DNA of 7,974 nucleotides from Acidobacteriota bacterium (GTDB taxonomy: Bacteria > Acidobacteriota > Terriglobia > Acidiferrales > UBA7541), in assembly GCA_003161495.1 (NCBI GenBank), contig PMOP01000494.1, forward strand, positions 2,512 through 10,485, read 5' to 3'. The notes below the pieces were generated by a model that was not told where the DNA came from, searched no databases, and was given only the letters and a program-made list of their open reading frames with translations. Position numbers and translations under genes: made by a program. Of this stretch, positions 1-6,516 are shown one piece after another. Position 1 is the stretch's first letter; every line of letters starts with the position of its first letter.

Positions 1-153
1 CGCGTCAGCGACCGCCACGCCAATTTTTTCATCAACGCCGGACATGCCTCGTCGGCCGACATGCTCGCGCTGATTGCCGATGTTCGCCAGCGTGTGCGCG
101 ACCGCTACGGCGTGGAACTCGAAGAAGAAGTGATCGTCTGGAAGGCCCAGTGA
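1..153 (+). CDS. murB: UDP-N-acetylmuramate dehydrogenase (MurB), C-terminal fragment
   Basis: The window opens inside this gene. Only the last 50 codons are present, ending in TGA at 151-153. MurB is the cytoplasmic FAD enzyme that reduces UDP-GlcNAc-enolpyruvate to UDP-MurNAc with NADPH in peptidoglycan precursor synthesis. The visible tail carries the family's C-terminal pattern: SDRHANFFIN followed by AGHASSADMLALI, then a helix reading VRQRVRDRYGVELEEEV. In MurB proteins the corresponding 'H-A-N-F-I-N' segment lies near the active site and the 'GVxLExEV' stretch ends the protein. The catalytic glutamate should lie in this terminal region, probably in the ELEEEV run, but I cannot fix which residue. 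The gene stops 7 bp before ftsQ, so the two are almost certainly co-transcribed. The FAD-binding domain is outside the window. Identification rests on the tail alone, but the position next to ftsQ supports it. Confidence 0.9.
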   Translation, partial: RVSDRHANFFINAGHASSADMLALIADVRQRVRDRYGVELEEEVIVWKAQ

Positions 154-160
154 AAAAACG

Positions 161-1135
161 ATGAGCGCAGAACCAGATTATCTACCCGCGGACGCGCTGG
201 CCGAAGACGAGCCGAAGTATCTTCGCCGGCAGAAGCCGGTGGAGATACGCAAGCGCAAATTCAGCCGGAAGGCTTGGCCGTTGTACCGCCGCGTTCTGGC
301 GGGAGGAGTTGCCGTGCTTTCGATGGGATTCGCTCTGTACGCGGCCGCGAATTACTTGCTATATTCTCCCGGCGTTTTGCTGCAGAGCGCGGACCAGATT
401 GAAATTCAGGGCAACCGTTTCGTGCCGCCGGAGGCGATCGCGGAAAAATTTTCCGCGGACATGGGACGCAGCGTGGTGCGCGTCCCGTTGACGGAACGTC
501 GCGAGGCGCTCGAGTCGCTGCCTTGGGTGGAGCAGGCGCATGTGCAGCGTGTGCTGCCCAACCGGATTCGCGTGGAGATTACCGAGCGCACGCCTGTCGC
601 GTTTCTGCGCACCGGCAGCGATCTCTCTCTCGTGGATGCGCAAGGAGTGGTTCTCGACCGGCCCGCCGAGGGCGAGTTCCATTTTCCTGTGGTGGCCGGC
701 CTTGCGGAATCGATGCCTCGTGAGGCCCGCGAGCAGCGCATGAATTTGTACGTGCAGTTCATGAAGGGAATTGAAACCGTTCAGCCCGGCGCGGACGATC
801 ACGTCAGCGAGGCGGACCTTTCCGACGCCGCCGATTTGCGCGCGACGCTTACCGGACTTGGAGCCGCGTCCGGCGGCGCTTCGCCGATCCTCGTGCACTT
901 CGGCGATTCGGATTTTGGCAACAGGTATCATCTGCTCGCGGAAAATATTGACCAGTGGCGAGCCAGCGCGGGGAGCGTCGATTCGGTGGATTTGCGGTTC
1001 GCGCGGCAAGTGGTGGTGAATCCGGAATCGAAAACGATCGCGGCCAATCTGAAGCAGAGCGCGCCGGTGAGCGCGCCGCTGTACCGGCCTCTGCGAGTGC
1101 GCCAGCGCGCGGCCGTTGCGCGGAAGAAGCGCTGA
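161..1135 (+). CDS. ftsQ: Cell division protein FtsQ (POTRA-domain divisome protein)
   Basis: The 324-residue product is a bitopic inner-membrane division protein. In the family, FtsQ (DivIB) links early divisome proteins to FtsB/FtsL and the septal synthase. A basic, charged cytoplasmic N-terminus (residues 1-44, rich in K/R) precedes one transmembrane segment at about 45-67. A POTRA domain follows at about 76-144: it begins IEIQGNRFVPPEAI and ends in the typical LPNRIRVEITERTPVAFL. The rest (about 145-290) is the extracytoplasmic FtsQ beta domain with LVDAQGVVL. The C-terminal tail is Arg/Lys-rich (RVRQRAAVARKKR), which is unusual but compatible with an extracytoplasmic tail. The start at 161 lies 7 bp after the murB stop. 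The nearest purine-rich Shine-Dalgarno (GGAAGG around 140-145) is rather far away, so translational coupling to murB is likely. Length is slightly above the usual 250-300 residues. No ddl gene lies between murB and ftsQ. Confidence 0.93.
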   Translation: MSAEPDYLPADALAEDEPKYLRRQKPVEIRKRKFSRKAWPLYRRVLAGGVAVLSMGFALYAAANYLLYSPGVLLQSADQIEIQGNRFVPPEAIAEKFSADMGRSVVRVPLTERREALESLPWVEQAHVQRVLPNRIRVEITERTPVAFLRTGSDLSLVDAQGVVLDRPAEGEFHFPVVAGLAESMPREAREQRMNLYVQFMKGIETVQPGADDHVSEADLSDAADLRATLTGLGAASGGASPILVHFGDSDFGNRYHLLAENIDQWRASAGSVDSVDLRFARQVVVNPESKTIAANLKQSAPVSAPLYRPLRVRQRAAVARKKR

Positions 1136-1149
1136 TTGAAATTTGAAAA

Positions 1150-1185
1150 TCGTTTGCCCGGACGCGCCCTCGACCGGACAAACGA
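1150..1185 (+). promoter_or_regulatory. Inverted repeat (hairpin) between ftsQ and ftsA
   Basis: TCGTTTGCCCGG (1150-1161) and CCGGACAAACGA (1174-1185) are complementary over 12 positions with a single C/A mismatch, separated by a 12-nt loop. The element lies 14 bp after the ftsQ stop and about 45 bp before the ftsA Shine-Dalgarno. No T-run follows, so it is not a standard intrinsic terminator. It could be an mRNA structure that sets ftsA expression relative to ftsQ, or a DNA operator. Its function is not known. Confidence 0.5.
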
Positions 1186-1230
1186 ATGGAGCGGGCCGTT
1201 GCCGCAGCGACGAGCCTCACGGGAAGAAAT

Positions 1231-1238
1231 AGAAGGAG
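1231..1238 (+). promoter_or_regulatory. Shine-Dalgarno that sets a TTG start for ftsA
   Basis: AGAAGGAG at 1231-1238 ends 7 nt before TTG at 1246. The in-frame ATG at 1186 has no such site and would add 20 residues (MERAVAAATSL...) that do not resemble an FtsA N-terminus. The sequence after the TTG ([17 protein letters not shown]) starts exactly as FtsA proteins usually do. Confidence 0.8.
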
Positions 1239-1245
1239 CGGCGGC

Positions 1246-2457
1246 TTGACGAAAAAGGAAAAGTACCTGGTCGCGCTGGACGTTGGCAGCACGAAGACCT
1301 GCGCCATCATCAGCGAGTTGACCGAAACGGGCGCGAAATTTGTGGCACTGGGCGCGGCGGAATCCAAGGGCCTGCGCAAGGGATTGATTGCCAATATTGG
1401 CGCGGCGGCGACTTCGGTGCGGCGCGCGATCGAGGAGGCCGAGGGCGTTGCCGGAGTGCCTGTCGAGCGCGTGATCGCCGGCGTTGCGGGCAGCCATGTT
1501 CGCGGAGTGAACAGCCGCGGCGGAATCACGATGGGACACCGGCCGCGGGACATCAGCCGCGACGATGTTCATCACGCCGTGGATGCCGCGCGCAACATCA
1601 CTCTTCCTGAAGACCGCGTGGTGCTGCACGTCCTGCCGCAGGAATTCCTGCTTGACGCTCATGATAATATTCGCGATCCGCTCGGCATGATTGGCGAGCG
1701 CCTGGAAGTGAACGTGCACCTCGTGACTTCCTCCGCATCCGCCATGCAGAACCTGGTGATTGCGATCAATCAGGCGGGCGTGGAAGTCTCGGACACGGTA
1801 CTGGAGCCGCTGGCTTCGGCGGAATCCTGCCTCACGCAGGATGAGCGCGAGCTTGGTTGCTGCCTGCTCGATATCGGCGGCGGTACGACGGAGCTGGTGA
1901 TTTTCGGCAACGGCATGCTGCGCCATGCGGCGGCGATTCCCGTGGGCGGCGATCATTTCACGAACGATCTGGCCGTCGGGCTGCGCACGCCGATTCCCGG
2001 GGCGGAGAAAATCAAGCGCGAGCAAGGCTGCGTTTTCAAGGATTTGATTGTGGAGGACCACGCGATTGAAATCGCGAGCGTAGGCGATCGCCCACCGCGC
2101 ACGGTGTACAAACGGATGCTGAATGAAATTGTGGAACCGAGAGCGCAGGAATTGCTTTCGCTCGTTCGCGATGAATTGCAGCGTGGAGGTTTCGCATCAC
2201 TGATTCCCGCCGGACTTGTCTTGACCGGCGGCGGAGCGCATCTCACGGGGCTCGTCGAACTCGCAGAGAGCATGTTCCATCTGCCCGCGCGCGTGGCAGT
2301 TCCCCGAGGACTTGAAGGGATGCCTGAACAGCTTTCCCAGCCCGAGTACGCAACCGTTGTCGGCCTGCTTCTGTACGGCGCGCGAGCCCGGCGCCAGGCG
2401 CCCCCCAAGCCGGCGACGTTTGTGGGTAGAATCAAAAGCATGTTCGCCGGAGCGTGA
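1246..2457 (+). CDS. ftsA: Cell division protein FtsA (actin-like FtsZ anchor)
   Basis: FtsA is an actin-fold ATP-binding protein that tethers FtsZ filaments to the inner face of the cytoplasmic membrane and recruits later divisome proteins. From the TTG start the product is 403 residues, normal for the family. The phosphate-1 loop is LDVGSTKT (residues 11-18), the phosphate-2 loop is [15 protein letters not shown] (from residue 209) and the adenosine motif is TGGGAHLTG (from residue 327). The SHV..NSRG and [12 protein letters not shown] region corresponds to subdomain 1C, which is typical of FtsA and absent from other actin-fold proteins. The C-terminus ends [12 protein letters not shown] (392-403), a short amphipathic helix that matches the family's membrane-targeting sequence after a proline-rich linker. 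The start at 1246 was chosen because of its Shine-Dalgarno and N-terminal similarity. An ATG at 1186 is the longer alternative. The stop codon lies 50 bp before the chosen ftsZ start, so the two are one transcription unit. Confidence 0.96.
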   Translation: MTKKEKYLVALDVGSTKTCAIISELTETGAKFVALGAAESKGLRKGLIANIGAAATSVRRAIEEAEGVAGVPVERVIAGVAGSHVRGVNSRGGITMGHRPRDISRDDVHHAVDAARNITLPEDRVVLHVLPQEFLLDAHDNIRDPLGMIGERLEVNVHLVTSSASAMQNLVIAINQAGVEVSDTVLEPLASAESCLTQDERELGCCLLDIGGGTTELVIFGNGMLRHAAAIPVGGDHFTNDLAVGLRTPIPGAEKIKREQGCVFKDLIVEDHAIEIASVGDRPPRTVYKRMLNEIVEPRAQELLSLVRDELQRGGFASLIPAGLVLTGGGAHLTGLVELAESMFHLPARVAVPRGLEGMPEQLSQPEYATVVGLLLYGARARRQAPPKPATFVGRIKSMFAGA

Positions 2458-2495
2458 TGCGAAAATCTTCGGCGGGGCAGGGACAATTTTTTGTT

Positions 2496-2500
2496 GGAGG
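2496..2500 (+). promoter_or_regulatory. Shine-Dalgarno that sets the ftsZ start
   Basis: GGAGG at 2496-2500 ends 7 nt before ATG 2508. Upstream in-frame starts exist at 2454 (GTG) and 2457 (ATG, overlapping the ftsA stop as TGATG). However, the 18 residues they would add are not FtsZ-like, whereas [11 protein letters not shown] followed by [13 protein letters not shown] is a normal FtsZ N-terminus. Confidence 0.8.
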
Positions 2501-2507
2501 GACCGAA

Positions 2508-3692
2508 ATGGCTAAAGATGCGGGAATCCGGATGTCGTTCAGCGAGGAAATAAATCAAGGCGCGAAGATCAAGGTGATCGGCGTCGGCGGCGGTGGATGC
2601 AACGCCGTCAACCGCATGATCCGCGCCAAGGTCGAAGGCGTGGAATTTATCGCCGCGAACACCGATTTGCAGGCGCTCAAGCTTTCGCAGGCGCCCCTGA
2701 AATTGCAGCTGGGCGGCAAGCTCACCAAAGGTCTTGGCGCGGGCGCAAATCCGGAGATTGGGCGCAAGGCGGCGCTCGAAGACACCGACAAAATCATCGA
2801 AGCGCTCGAAGGCTCGGATATGATTTTTCTGACCACGGGTCTCGGCGGCGGTACCGGAAGCGGCGCGGCTCCGGTGGTCGCTTCGCTCGCGAGCGAACTC
2901 GGCGCTCTGACCGTCGCGGTCGTCACCAAGCCATTTCTGTTTGAGGGCAAGCGCCGGCAGCAGCAGGCCGAGCAGGCGCTTGCCGAATTGATTGGCAGCG
3001 TCGACACCGTCATCGTGATCCCCAACGAGCGGCTGCTCGAAACCGTGGAAGCGGGCACAAGTTTCTTCGAGGCGTTTCGCATCGCCGACGACGTGCTGCG
3101 CCAGGCCGTGCAGGGCATCAGCGACATCATCACGATTCCCGGCATCATCAATCGCGACTTCGCCGACGTTCGCACCATCATGCAGGGGCAGGGATACGCC
3201 GTGATGGGCACAGCGGTCGCTTCCGGCGCGAACCGCGCGGTCGATGCGGCTACGCGCGCGATCAACAGCCCGCTGCTGGAAGACAATTCGATACAGGGCG
3301 CGCAGGGCATTCTGATTAACGTCTGCGGATCGTCCAGCCTCACGCTGAACGAAGTTCACGAAGCCTCTTCCGTCATCGAGAAAGCCGCACACGAGAATGC
3401 CAACATTATTTTCGGCGCTGTCCTGGATGAAAACATGAAGGAGCAGGTGAAAATTACCGTCATCGCCGCGGGATTCCGCGAAGCGGCGCGCCGGCAGCCG
3501 CACCAGAAACCAGCTTATCTGCCGAAAACATGGAACGCGGGCCGTGAGGAAGAGCCGGTTGTCGCGCCGCAGGAGATTCCGCAGGAAGCGCCGCGCCCCG
3601 CGGTCAACGAAACGATTCATCAGGAGAATACTTCGGCTGCGGATGATCTTGACGTTCCCACGTTTCTACGTCGCGCCGCGCAAAAAGCGTAG
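2508..3692 (+). CDS. ftsZ: Cell division protein FtsZ (tubulin-like GTPase)
   Basis: FtsZ polymerises into the cytoplasmic Z-ring with GTP and positions the septal machinery. The 394-residue product has all the landmarks. The first nucleotide-binding loop is [16 protein letters not shown] near the N-terminus, with AANTDLQAL after it. The tubulin signature GGGTGSG is at residues 113-119. The T7 loop NRDFADV begins at residue 215, with D217 and D220 as the catalytic acidic pair for GTP hydrolysis in the neighbouring subunit. The C-terminal globular domain ends near [11 protein letters not shown] variable linker rich in Pro/Glu/Gln (about 320-375) leads to the conserved tail DVPTFLRR (382-389), the docking peptide for FtsA and other partners. 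The gene directly follows ftsA and is closed by an intrinsic terminator 31 bp downstream, so it is the last gene of this dcw transcript. The start was chosen on Shine-Dalgarno and family grounds. Confidence 0.98.
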   Translation: MAKDAGIRMSFSEEINQGAKIKVIGVGGGGCNAVNRMIRAKVEGVEFIAANTDLQALKLSQAPLKLQLGGKLTKGLGAGANPEIGRKAALEDTDKIIEALEGSDMIFLTTGLGGGTGSGAAPVVASLASELGALTVAVVTKPFLFEGKRRQQQAEQALAELIGSVDTVIVIPNERLLETVEAGTSFFEAFRIADDVLRQAVQGISDIITIPGIINRDFADVRTIMQGQGYAVMGTAVASGANRAVDAATRAINSPLLEDNSIQGAQGILINVCGSSSLTLNEVHEASSVIEKAAHENANIIFGAVLDENMKEQVKITVIAAGFREAARRQPHQKPAYLPKTWNAGREEEPVVAPQEIPQEAPRPAVNETIHQENTSAADDLDVPTFLRRAAQKA

Positions 3693-3722
3693 CGCTATCC
3701 TTAGTGAAGCGAAGGTTTTCTC

Positions 3723-3756
3723 GGGCGTCCCGGTAAAATCGGGGCGCCTTTGTTTT
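3723..3756 (+). terminator. Rho-independent terminator after ftsZ
   Basis: GGCGTCCCG (3724-3732) pairs with CGGGGCGCC (3740-3748), a 9-bp stem with one G-U wobble and a 7-nt loop. It is followed by TTTGTTTT (3749-3756). Position 3723 can add one more wobble pair. This is a classic intrinsic terminator 31 bp after the ftsZ stop, and it marks the end of the dcw transcript. Confidence 0.85.
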
Positions 3757-3820
3757 AGGCAAGCCCGCCGTAGCTGTTCCTATTCCCGAATCGCTCTAAC
3801 GCATGAATCGCGTGATTTTA

Positions 3821-3892
3821 GTAGCGCCGGCGTCTCGTCGGCTCCGAACGATTCTGTCGAACGGAAAACTGCCGGCAAGATGCCGGCGCTAC
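3821..3892. repeat. Intergenic hairpin repeat, GTAGC...GCTAC ends (element 1)
   Basis: The 72-bp element is bounded by a perfect 11-bp inverted repeat, GTAGCGCCGGC (3821-3831) and GCCGGCGCTAC (3882-3892). Each end folds on itself. GCCGGC/GTCGGC (3826-3831 with 3837-3842, one wobble) has a 5-nt loop, and GCCGGC/GCCGGC (3871-3876 with 3882-3887) has the 5-nt loop AAGAT. Between them TCCGAACGA...TCGAACGGA (3843-3865) is a third, imperfect palindrome. The layout resembles REP/BIME-type repeats, or a very small non-autonomous element. No target-site duplication is visible and no transposase lies in the window. It shares architecture and outer ends with the element at 7856-7932. Confidence 0.7.
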
Positions 3893-4226
3893 CAATTCTC
3901 GGATGATTGAAATTCGATTGATCGAGAGTGCACCGAAATGGCGCAGTGGTAAAATCTGCCGTAGTAACGCGCCGTTCTTGCCCAATGGTCTGTGCGAGGA
4001 AAATTTGCGGGGAATTCCTGCAGGTTGCAACGCGTTTAGATCCGGTGGATTAGTTATTCTTCGCCACGCTGTGAGATTTGGCCCGCCGCTTGCCTCATAA
4101 GCAATGACGATTTGTGAAATGTGTTGCTGGCTAAAGTTCCGCAACCGTATGCCGATACAACACTTGAGCCCAGCTACGACAACTTGAATCTGATTAGGTC
4201 CTTAAATTTTGTGAAGAGGTGCAAAA
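3893..4226. other. Intergenic region with no recognised content
   Basis: This stretch of about 330 bp lies between the hairpin repeat and the repeat-protein gene. Short open frames exist (for example 3903-4100) but lack a Shine-Dalgarno, recognisable domains and typical codon use. The base composition is visibly more AT-rich than the dcw genes. I found no tRNA, convincing sigma-70 promoter or terminator. The promoter for the gene at 4227 presumably lies here, but I cannot point to it. The last bases contain the Shine-Dalgarno GAAGAGGT (4213-4220). Confidence 0.5.
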
Positions 4227-4862
4227 ATGTCCATCATCGGCATCCTTAGCAGCAATTTGTTTTCCGCGGGCGCGGCTCAGAGTACGCAGAGCCCTCAGAA
4301 TTCTCCGTCCACGTTCCAGCAAATCAAATCGGAGTTTCAACAATTGGGTCAAGACTTGCAAACAGGGAACGTGACTGCTGCGCAATCCGATTTCACCACA
4401 TTGTCGAAAAACCTTTCGACGCTAATCCCGACTCCCGCCGCTACCACTACCGCTGCGAATCCGAGTGCAAGTCCGCTGGCAACGGCATTTGCCCAGTTGG
4501 GGCAGGACTTACAGTCCGGGAATTTGCAGGCGGCGCAGCAGGACTACACAACCGTTCAACAGGATGCGCAGCAGCAGAGTGCAAGCCAACAAGTCTCCGG
4601 CCACCATGGCCACCATCATCACCATACGGAGAGTTCGCAGTCTTCCAGCTCTTCTTCTTCGCAGCAGACCAATCCTGTTAACCAGGCCTTTGGTGCGCTC
4701 GCTCAGGATTTACAAGCGGGAAATCTTTCGGGGGCGCAATCCGATTTCTCCGCGCTGCAGAACGATCTTCAGCAAATCGGCGGCTTCCTTCCGGCGGGAT
4801 CGAATGGAGCTTCCGGTCCGGCTGCCCCGTCAAGTACCGGCAGTCTGAATGTGACGGCCTGA
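4227..4862 (+). CDS. Uncharacterised acidic Gln/Ser-rich protein with three QDLQxGN repeats and a His cluster
   Basis: I do not recognise a characterised family. The 211-residue product has three imperfect repeats with the core pattern F-x-x-L-x-Q-D-L-Q-x-G-N-[V/L]-x-x-A-Q-x-D-[F/Y]. The QDLQxGN cores sit at residues 42-48, 93-99 and 160-166. Each repeat looks helical (helix, GN turn, helix), and the repeats are separated by low-complexity linkers: Pro/Thr/Ala at about 65-85, and a His cluster (HHGHHHHH, 126-133) followed by a Ser run (136-145). The protein has no Cys, Arg or Trp, only two Lys, eight Asp and two Glu, so it is strongly acidic. The N-terminus MSIIGILSSNLF is mildly hydrophobic but lacks basic residues, so it is not a standard signal peptide. 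The Shine-Dalgarno GAAGAGGT 6-7 nt upstream and consistent protein-like composition argue that it is real. The His cluster could bind metal ions (inference). The gene stands alone, with the ftsZ terminator behind it. Confidence 0.8.
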   Translation: MSIIGILSSNLFSAGAAQSTQSPQNSPSTFQQIKSEFQQLGQDLQTGNVTAAQSDFTTLSKNLSTLIPTPAATTTAANPSASPLATAFAQLGQDLQSGNLQAAQQDYTTVQQDAQQQSASQQVSGHHGHHHHHTESSQSSSSSSSQQTNPVNQAFGALAQDLQAGNLSGAQSDFSALQNDLQQIGGFLPAGSNGASGPAAPSSTGSLNVTA

Positions 4863-4898
4863 TTTCCAGGCGCGTCCCTTCAAAAAGCACGCTTACTT

Positions 4899-4946
4899 AG
4901 AATCGGCCATGCGGCCTGAGGTACACTCGACCGCATGGCCGATTCT
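4899..4946 (+). promoter_or_regulatory. 16-bp perfect inverted repeat spanning the JAMM gene start codon
   Basis: AGAATCGGCCATGCGG (4899-4914) is the exact reverse complement of CCGCATGGCCGATTCT (4931-4946), with a 16-nt loop. The ATG of the downstream gene (4935-4937) lies in the right arm. The only Shine-Dalgarno-like sequence, GAGG at 4918-4921, is in the loop. In mRNA this would form a strong stem that buries the start codon. It lacks a T-run, so it is not a standard terminator, although it lies downstream of the repeat-protein gene too. It may alternatively be a DNA operator or the trace of an inverted duplication. Confidence 0.65.
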
Positions 4947-5348
4947 GTTCGAGTGCGCGCGGAAATTCTAAAAGAAATGATTCTGCACGCGCGCCGTGAA
5001 CCGCACATTGAATGTTGCGGCTTGCTCGCGGGCCGCGACGGCGTAATCACCGAGATTTTTCCGGCGACGAATGCCCTTCGCAGCGCGACAGTTTACGAAA
5101 TCGAGCCGCGAGAACTATTCGATCTGTTTCGGATTCTGCGCGCAAAGGGACTCACGCACTTAGGCCAGTATCACTCGCATCTAACCTCGGATAACTTTCC
5201 ATCTCCGACGGACGTTGAGCAAGCCGGCTATCCCGACCATGCGTATTTCATCGTTTCGATGCGCCCGGATGCGGCGAAAACTGTCCGGGCATTTTCGATT
5301 CGTGAAGGTGAAGTGCGGGAACTCGAAATTGTCGTGGCATTAATTTAG
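4935..5348 (+). CDS. JAMM/MPN+ (Mov34/PAD-1) family zinc metalloprotease
   Basis: The 137-residue protein is a single compact JAMM domain. The zinc site pattern E...H-x-H-x7-S-x2-D is complete: E26 in ECCGLLAG, H80 and H82 in YHSH, S90 and D93 in PSPTD. H80, H82 and D93 would bind zinc and E26 would activate the water molecule. Family members are isopeptidases or peptidases. Small bacterial ones, such as the Mec type, release amino acids or sulfur-carrier proteins with a ubiquitin fold, while others are stand-alone peptidases. No ThiS/MoaD-like carrier, E1-like enzyme or cysteine synthase gene lies nearby, so the substrate is unknown. There is no signal peptide, so it is cytoplasmic. The start at 4935 fits the family because about 25 residues precede the catalytic Glu. 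The Shine-Dalgarno (GAGG, 13 nt upstream) is distant and sits in the loop of an inverted repeat. The gene ends 4 bp from the convergent glycosyltransferase gene. Confidence 0.88.
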   Translation: MADSVRVRAEILKEMILHARREPHIECCGLLAGRDGVITEIFPATNALRSATVYEIEPRELFDLFRILRAKGLTHLGQYHSHLTSDNFPSPTDVEQAGYPDHAYFIVSMRPDAAKTVRAFSIREGEVRELEIVVALI

Positions 5349-5352
5349 GTGC

Positions 5353-6504
5353 TTACAGGACCGAGGATTTCACACGCTCGCCGGCCACGACGGAGCGGTA
5401 CACTTCGCGCACCTGCTCCGCCGACCGCTCCCACGAATATTTCTGCACGAGTTCGTAGCCGCGGCGCACCAGGGTTTCGCGCAGGACGTCTTCCGTGAGG
5501 ATTTGGCGGATCCCGCGCGCAATTTCAAAAATATTTTCGGGATTCGTGAGCAGGGCGGCCTGCGAAAACACTTCCGGCAAAGAGGAAACACTCGAGGTCA
5601 GCACCGGAGCGCCATGCGCCATGGCCTCGAGCGGAGGAAGGCCGAAACCTTCGTACAGCGAGGGGAAAAGAAACGCGCTGGCTCGGGAATAGAAAACGCG
5701 CAGCACAGGATGCGGCACGAATCCGAGGAAGCGCACGTCCGCCTGCACGCGCGAACGCAGAACCGCGCGCCGCAAATCCGAATGTTCTTCCGCGGAATCG
5801 CCGATCAGAAGAAGCTTCAGGTTGGAATATTTCGGATGATCGCGCAGTTCCCCCTTGGCCACCGCGAACGCTTCGATCAGGCGCGGAAGATTTTTCTGCG
5901 GCTTGATGTTTCCCGCATAAAGCACAAAGGGATCCGTCACCGCATGGCGCTCCAGAATGCGGTCGGCGCCCTCGGGCATTGGCTCGCGCACAAAACGTTC
6001 GTCGAGCGCGTTGTAGACGACCTCGATTTTTCCTTCCGGAACGTCGAATACGCGGGAGAGATCGCGCTTGGACGAATGGGACACGGCCAGGATGCGGTCA
6101 GCCCGCGCCAGGGCGCGCCGCGCGAAATACAATCGCCCGGCCTGAAACGTGGCGGAAATGCCGGGCGGCGGAGTGAGAATGTCCGTCAAATCGTGAACAG
6201 TGATGACCAGGCGCGACGGCACGACGGCGGGCGCATAAAACCAGGGCATGTGCAGAAGATCGACGCCTCGCTTGTGCAGCAGGTAGGGCAAATGCATGTG
6301 CGTGTGGAAGGAGCCTGGGTCGGACGGATATTCGAGCAGGGTGAAATTTTCGGGCAGGGGATCGAACTGATCAACGTGCGACTGCTCGCCGATCAGTAAA
6401 TATTCCGTGCCGTCATTGGTGCGCGCAAATTGATTGACGATGTTGCGGATGTACGTGCCGATTCCGAAATCGCCGGCGCGCCGGATATCGATCGCAACAC
6501 GCAT
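5353..6504 (-). CDS. GT4-type glycosyltransferase (GT-B fold)
   Basis: The 383-residue product is a retaining GT-B glycosyltransferase of the GT4 (Glycos_transf_1) group, which moves a sugar from a nucleotide donor to a lipid, glycan or other acceptor. The N-terminal Rossmann domain begins MRVAIDIRRAG and has the acceptor-side glycine loop GIGTYIRNI (14-22). It also carries ITVHDLTD (101-108) and LAVSHSSKRDL (139-149), typical of mannosyltransferase-like members. The C-terminal donor domain begins at YAGNIKPQKNLPRLIEAF (196-213) and has LIGD (233-236) and RFLGFVP (258-264). Its hallmark E-x7-E motif is E285 to E293 (EGFGLPPLE). No transmembrane segment or signal peptide is evident, so it is cytoplasmic or peripheral. 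The gene starts 12 bp after glyA and has a poor Shine-Dalgarno, which suggests translational coupling to glyA. The sugar and acceptor cannot be inferred. No other polysaccharide gene lies in the window. Confidence 0.9.
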   Translation of the reverse strand: MRVAIDIRRAGDFGIGTYIRNIVNQFARTNDGTEYLLIGEQSHVDQFDPLPENFTLLEYPSDPGSFHTHMHLPYLLHKRGVDLLHMPWFYAPAVVPSRLVITVHDLTDILTPPPGISATFQAGRLYFARRALARADRILAVSHSSKRDLSRVFDVPEGKIEVVYNALDERFVREPMPEGADRILERHAVTDPFVLYAGNIKPQKNLPRLIEAFAVAKGELRDHPKYSNLKLLLIGDSAEEHSDLRRAVLRSRVQADVRFLGFVPHPVLRVFYSRASAFLFPSLYEGFGLPPLEAMAHGAPVLTSSVSSLPEVFSQAALLTNPENIFEIARGIRQILTEDVLRETLVRRGYELVQKYSWERSAEQVREVYRSVVAGERVKSSVL

Positions 6505-6516
6505 CGGTGCCGGCGC

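Noticed and set aside
928..2061. A 377-codon minus-strand frame opposite ftsQ/ftsA
   Set aside because: Antisense shadow of conserved genes with no Shine-Dalgarno or domain.
1953..3620. A 555-codon open frame on the minus strand opposite ftsA and ftsZ
   Set aside because: It lies entirely opposite two certain genes, has no family resemblance and is rich in R/A/H/D as expected for an antisense frame of GC-rich codons.
3544..3906. A 120-codon frame overlapping the ftsZ 3' end and continuing through the terminator and hairpin repeat
   Set aside because: Starts inside ftsZ in another frame, has no Shine-Dalgarno, runs across an intrinsic terminator, and the sequence is a low-complexity Arg-rich shadow.
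3940..3975. tRNA-like segment containing GGCGCAGTGGTA, similar to a tRNA D-arm
   Set aside because: No T-arm consensus (GGTTCGAAT-like) at the right distance and no acceptor stem or cloverleaf can be drawn.
3903..4100. A 65-codon frame in the intergenic region
   Set aside because: No Shine-Dalgarno, no recognisable motif and no typical codon pattern.
4161..4207. Promoter-like boxes (TTGAGC, TTGAAT, TTAAAT) upstream of the repeat-protein gene
   Set aside because: No pair has both acceptable sequence and 16-18 bp spacing.
5503..6399. A 298-codon plus-strand frame across the glycosyltransferase
   Set aside because: The minus-strand product has clear GT4 motifs, while the plus-strand translation has none.
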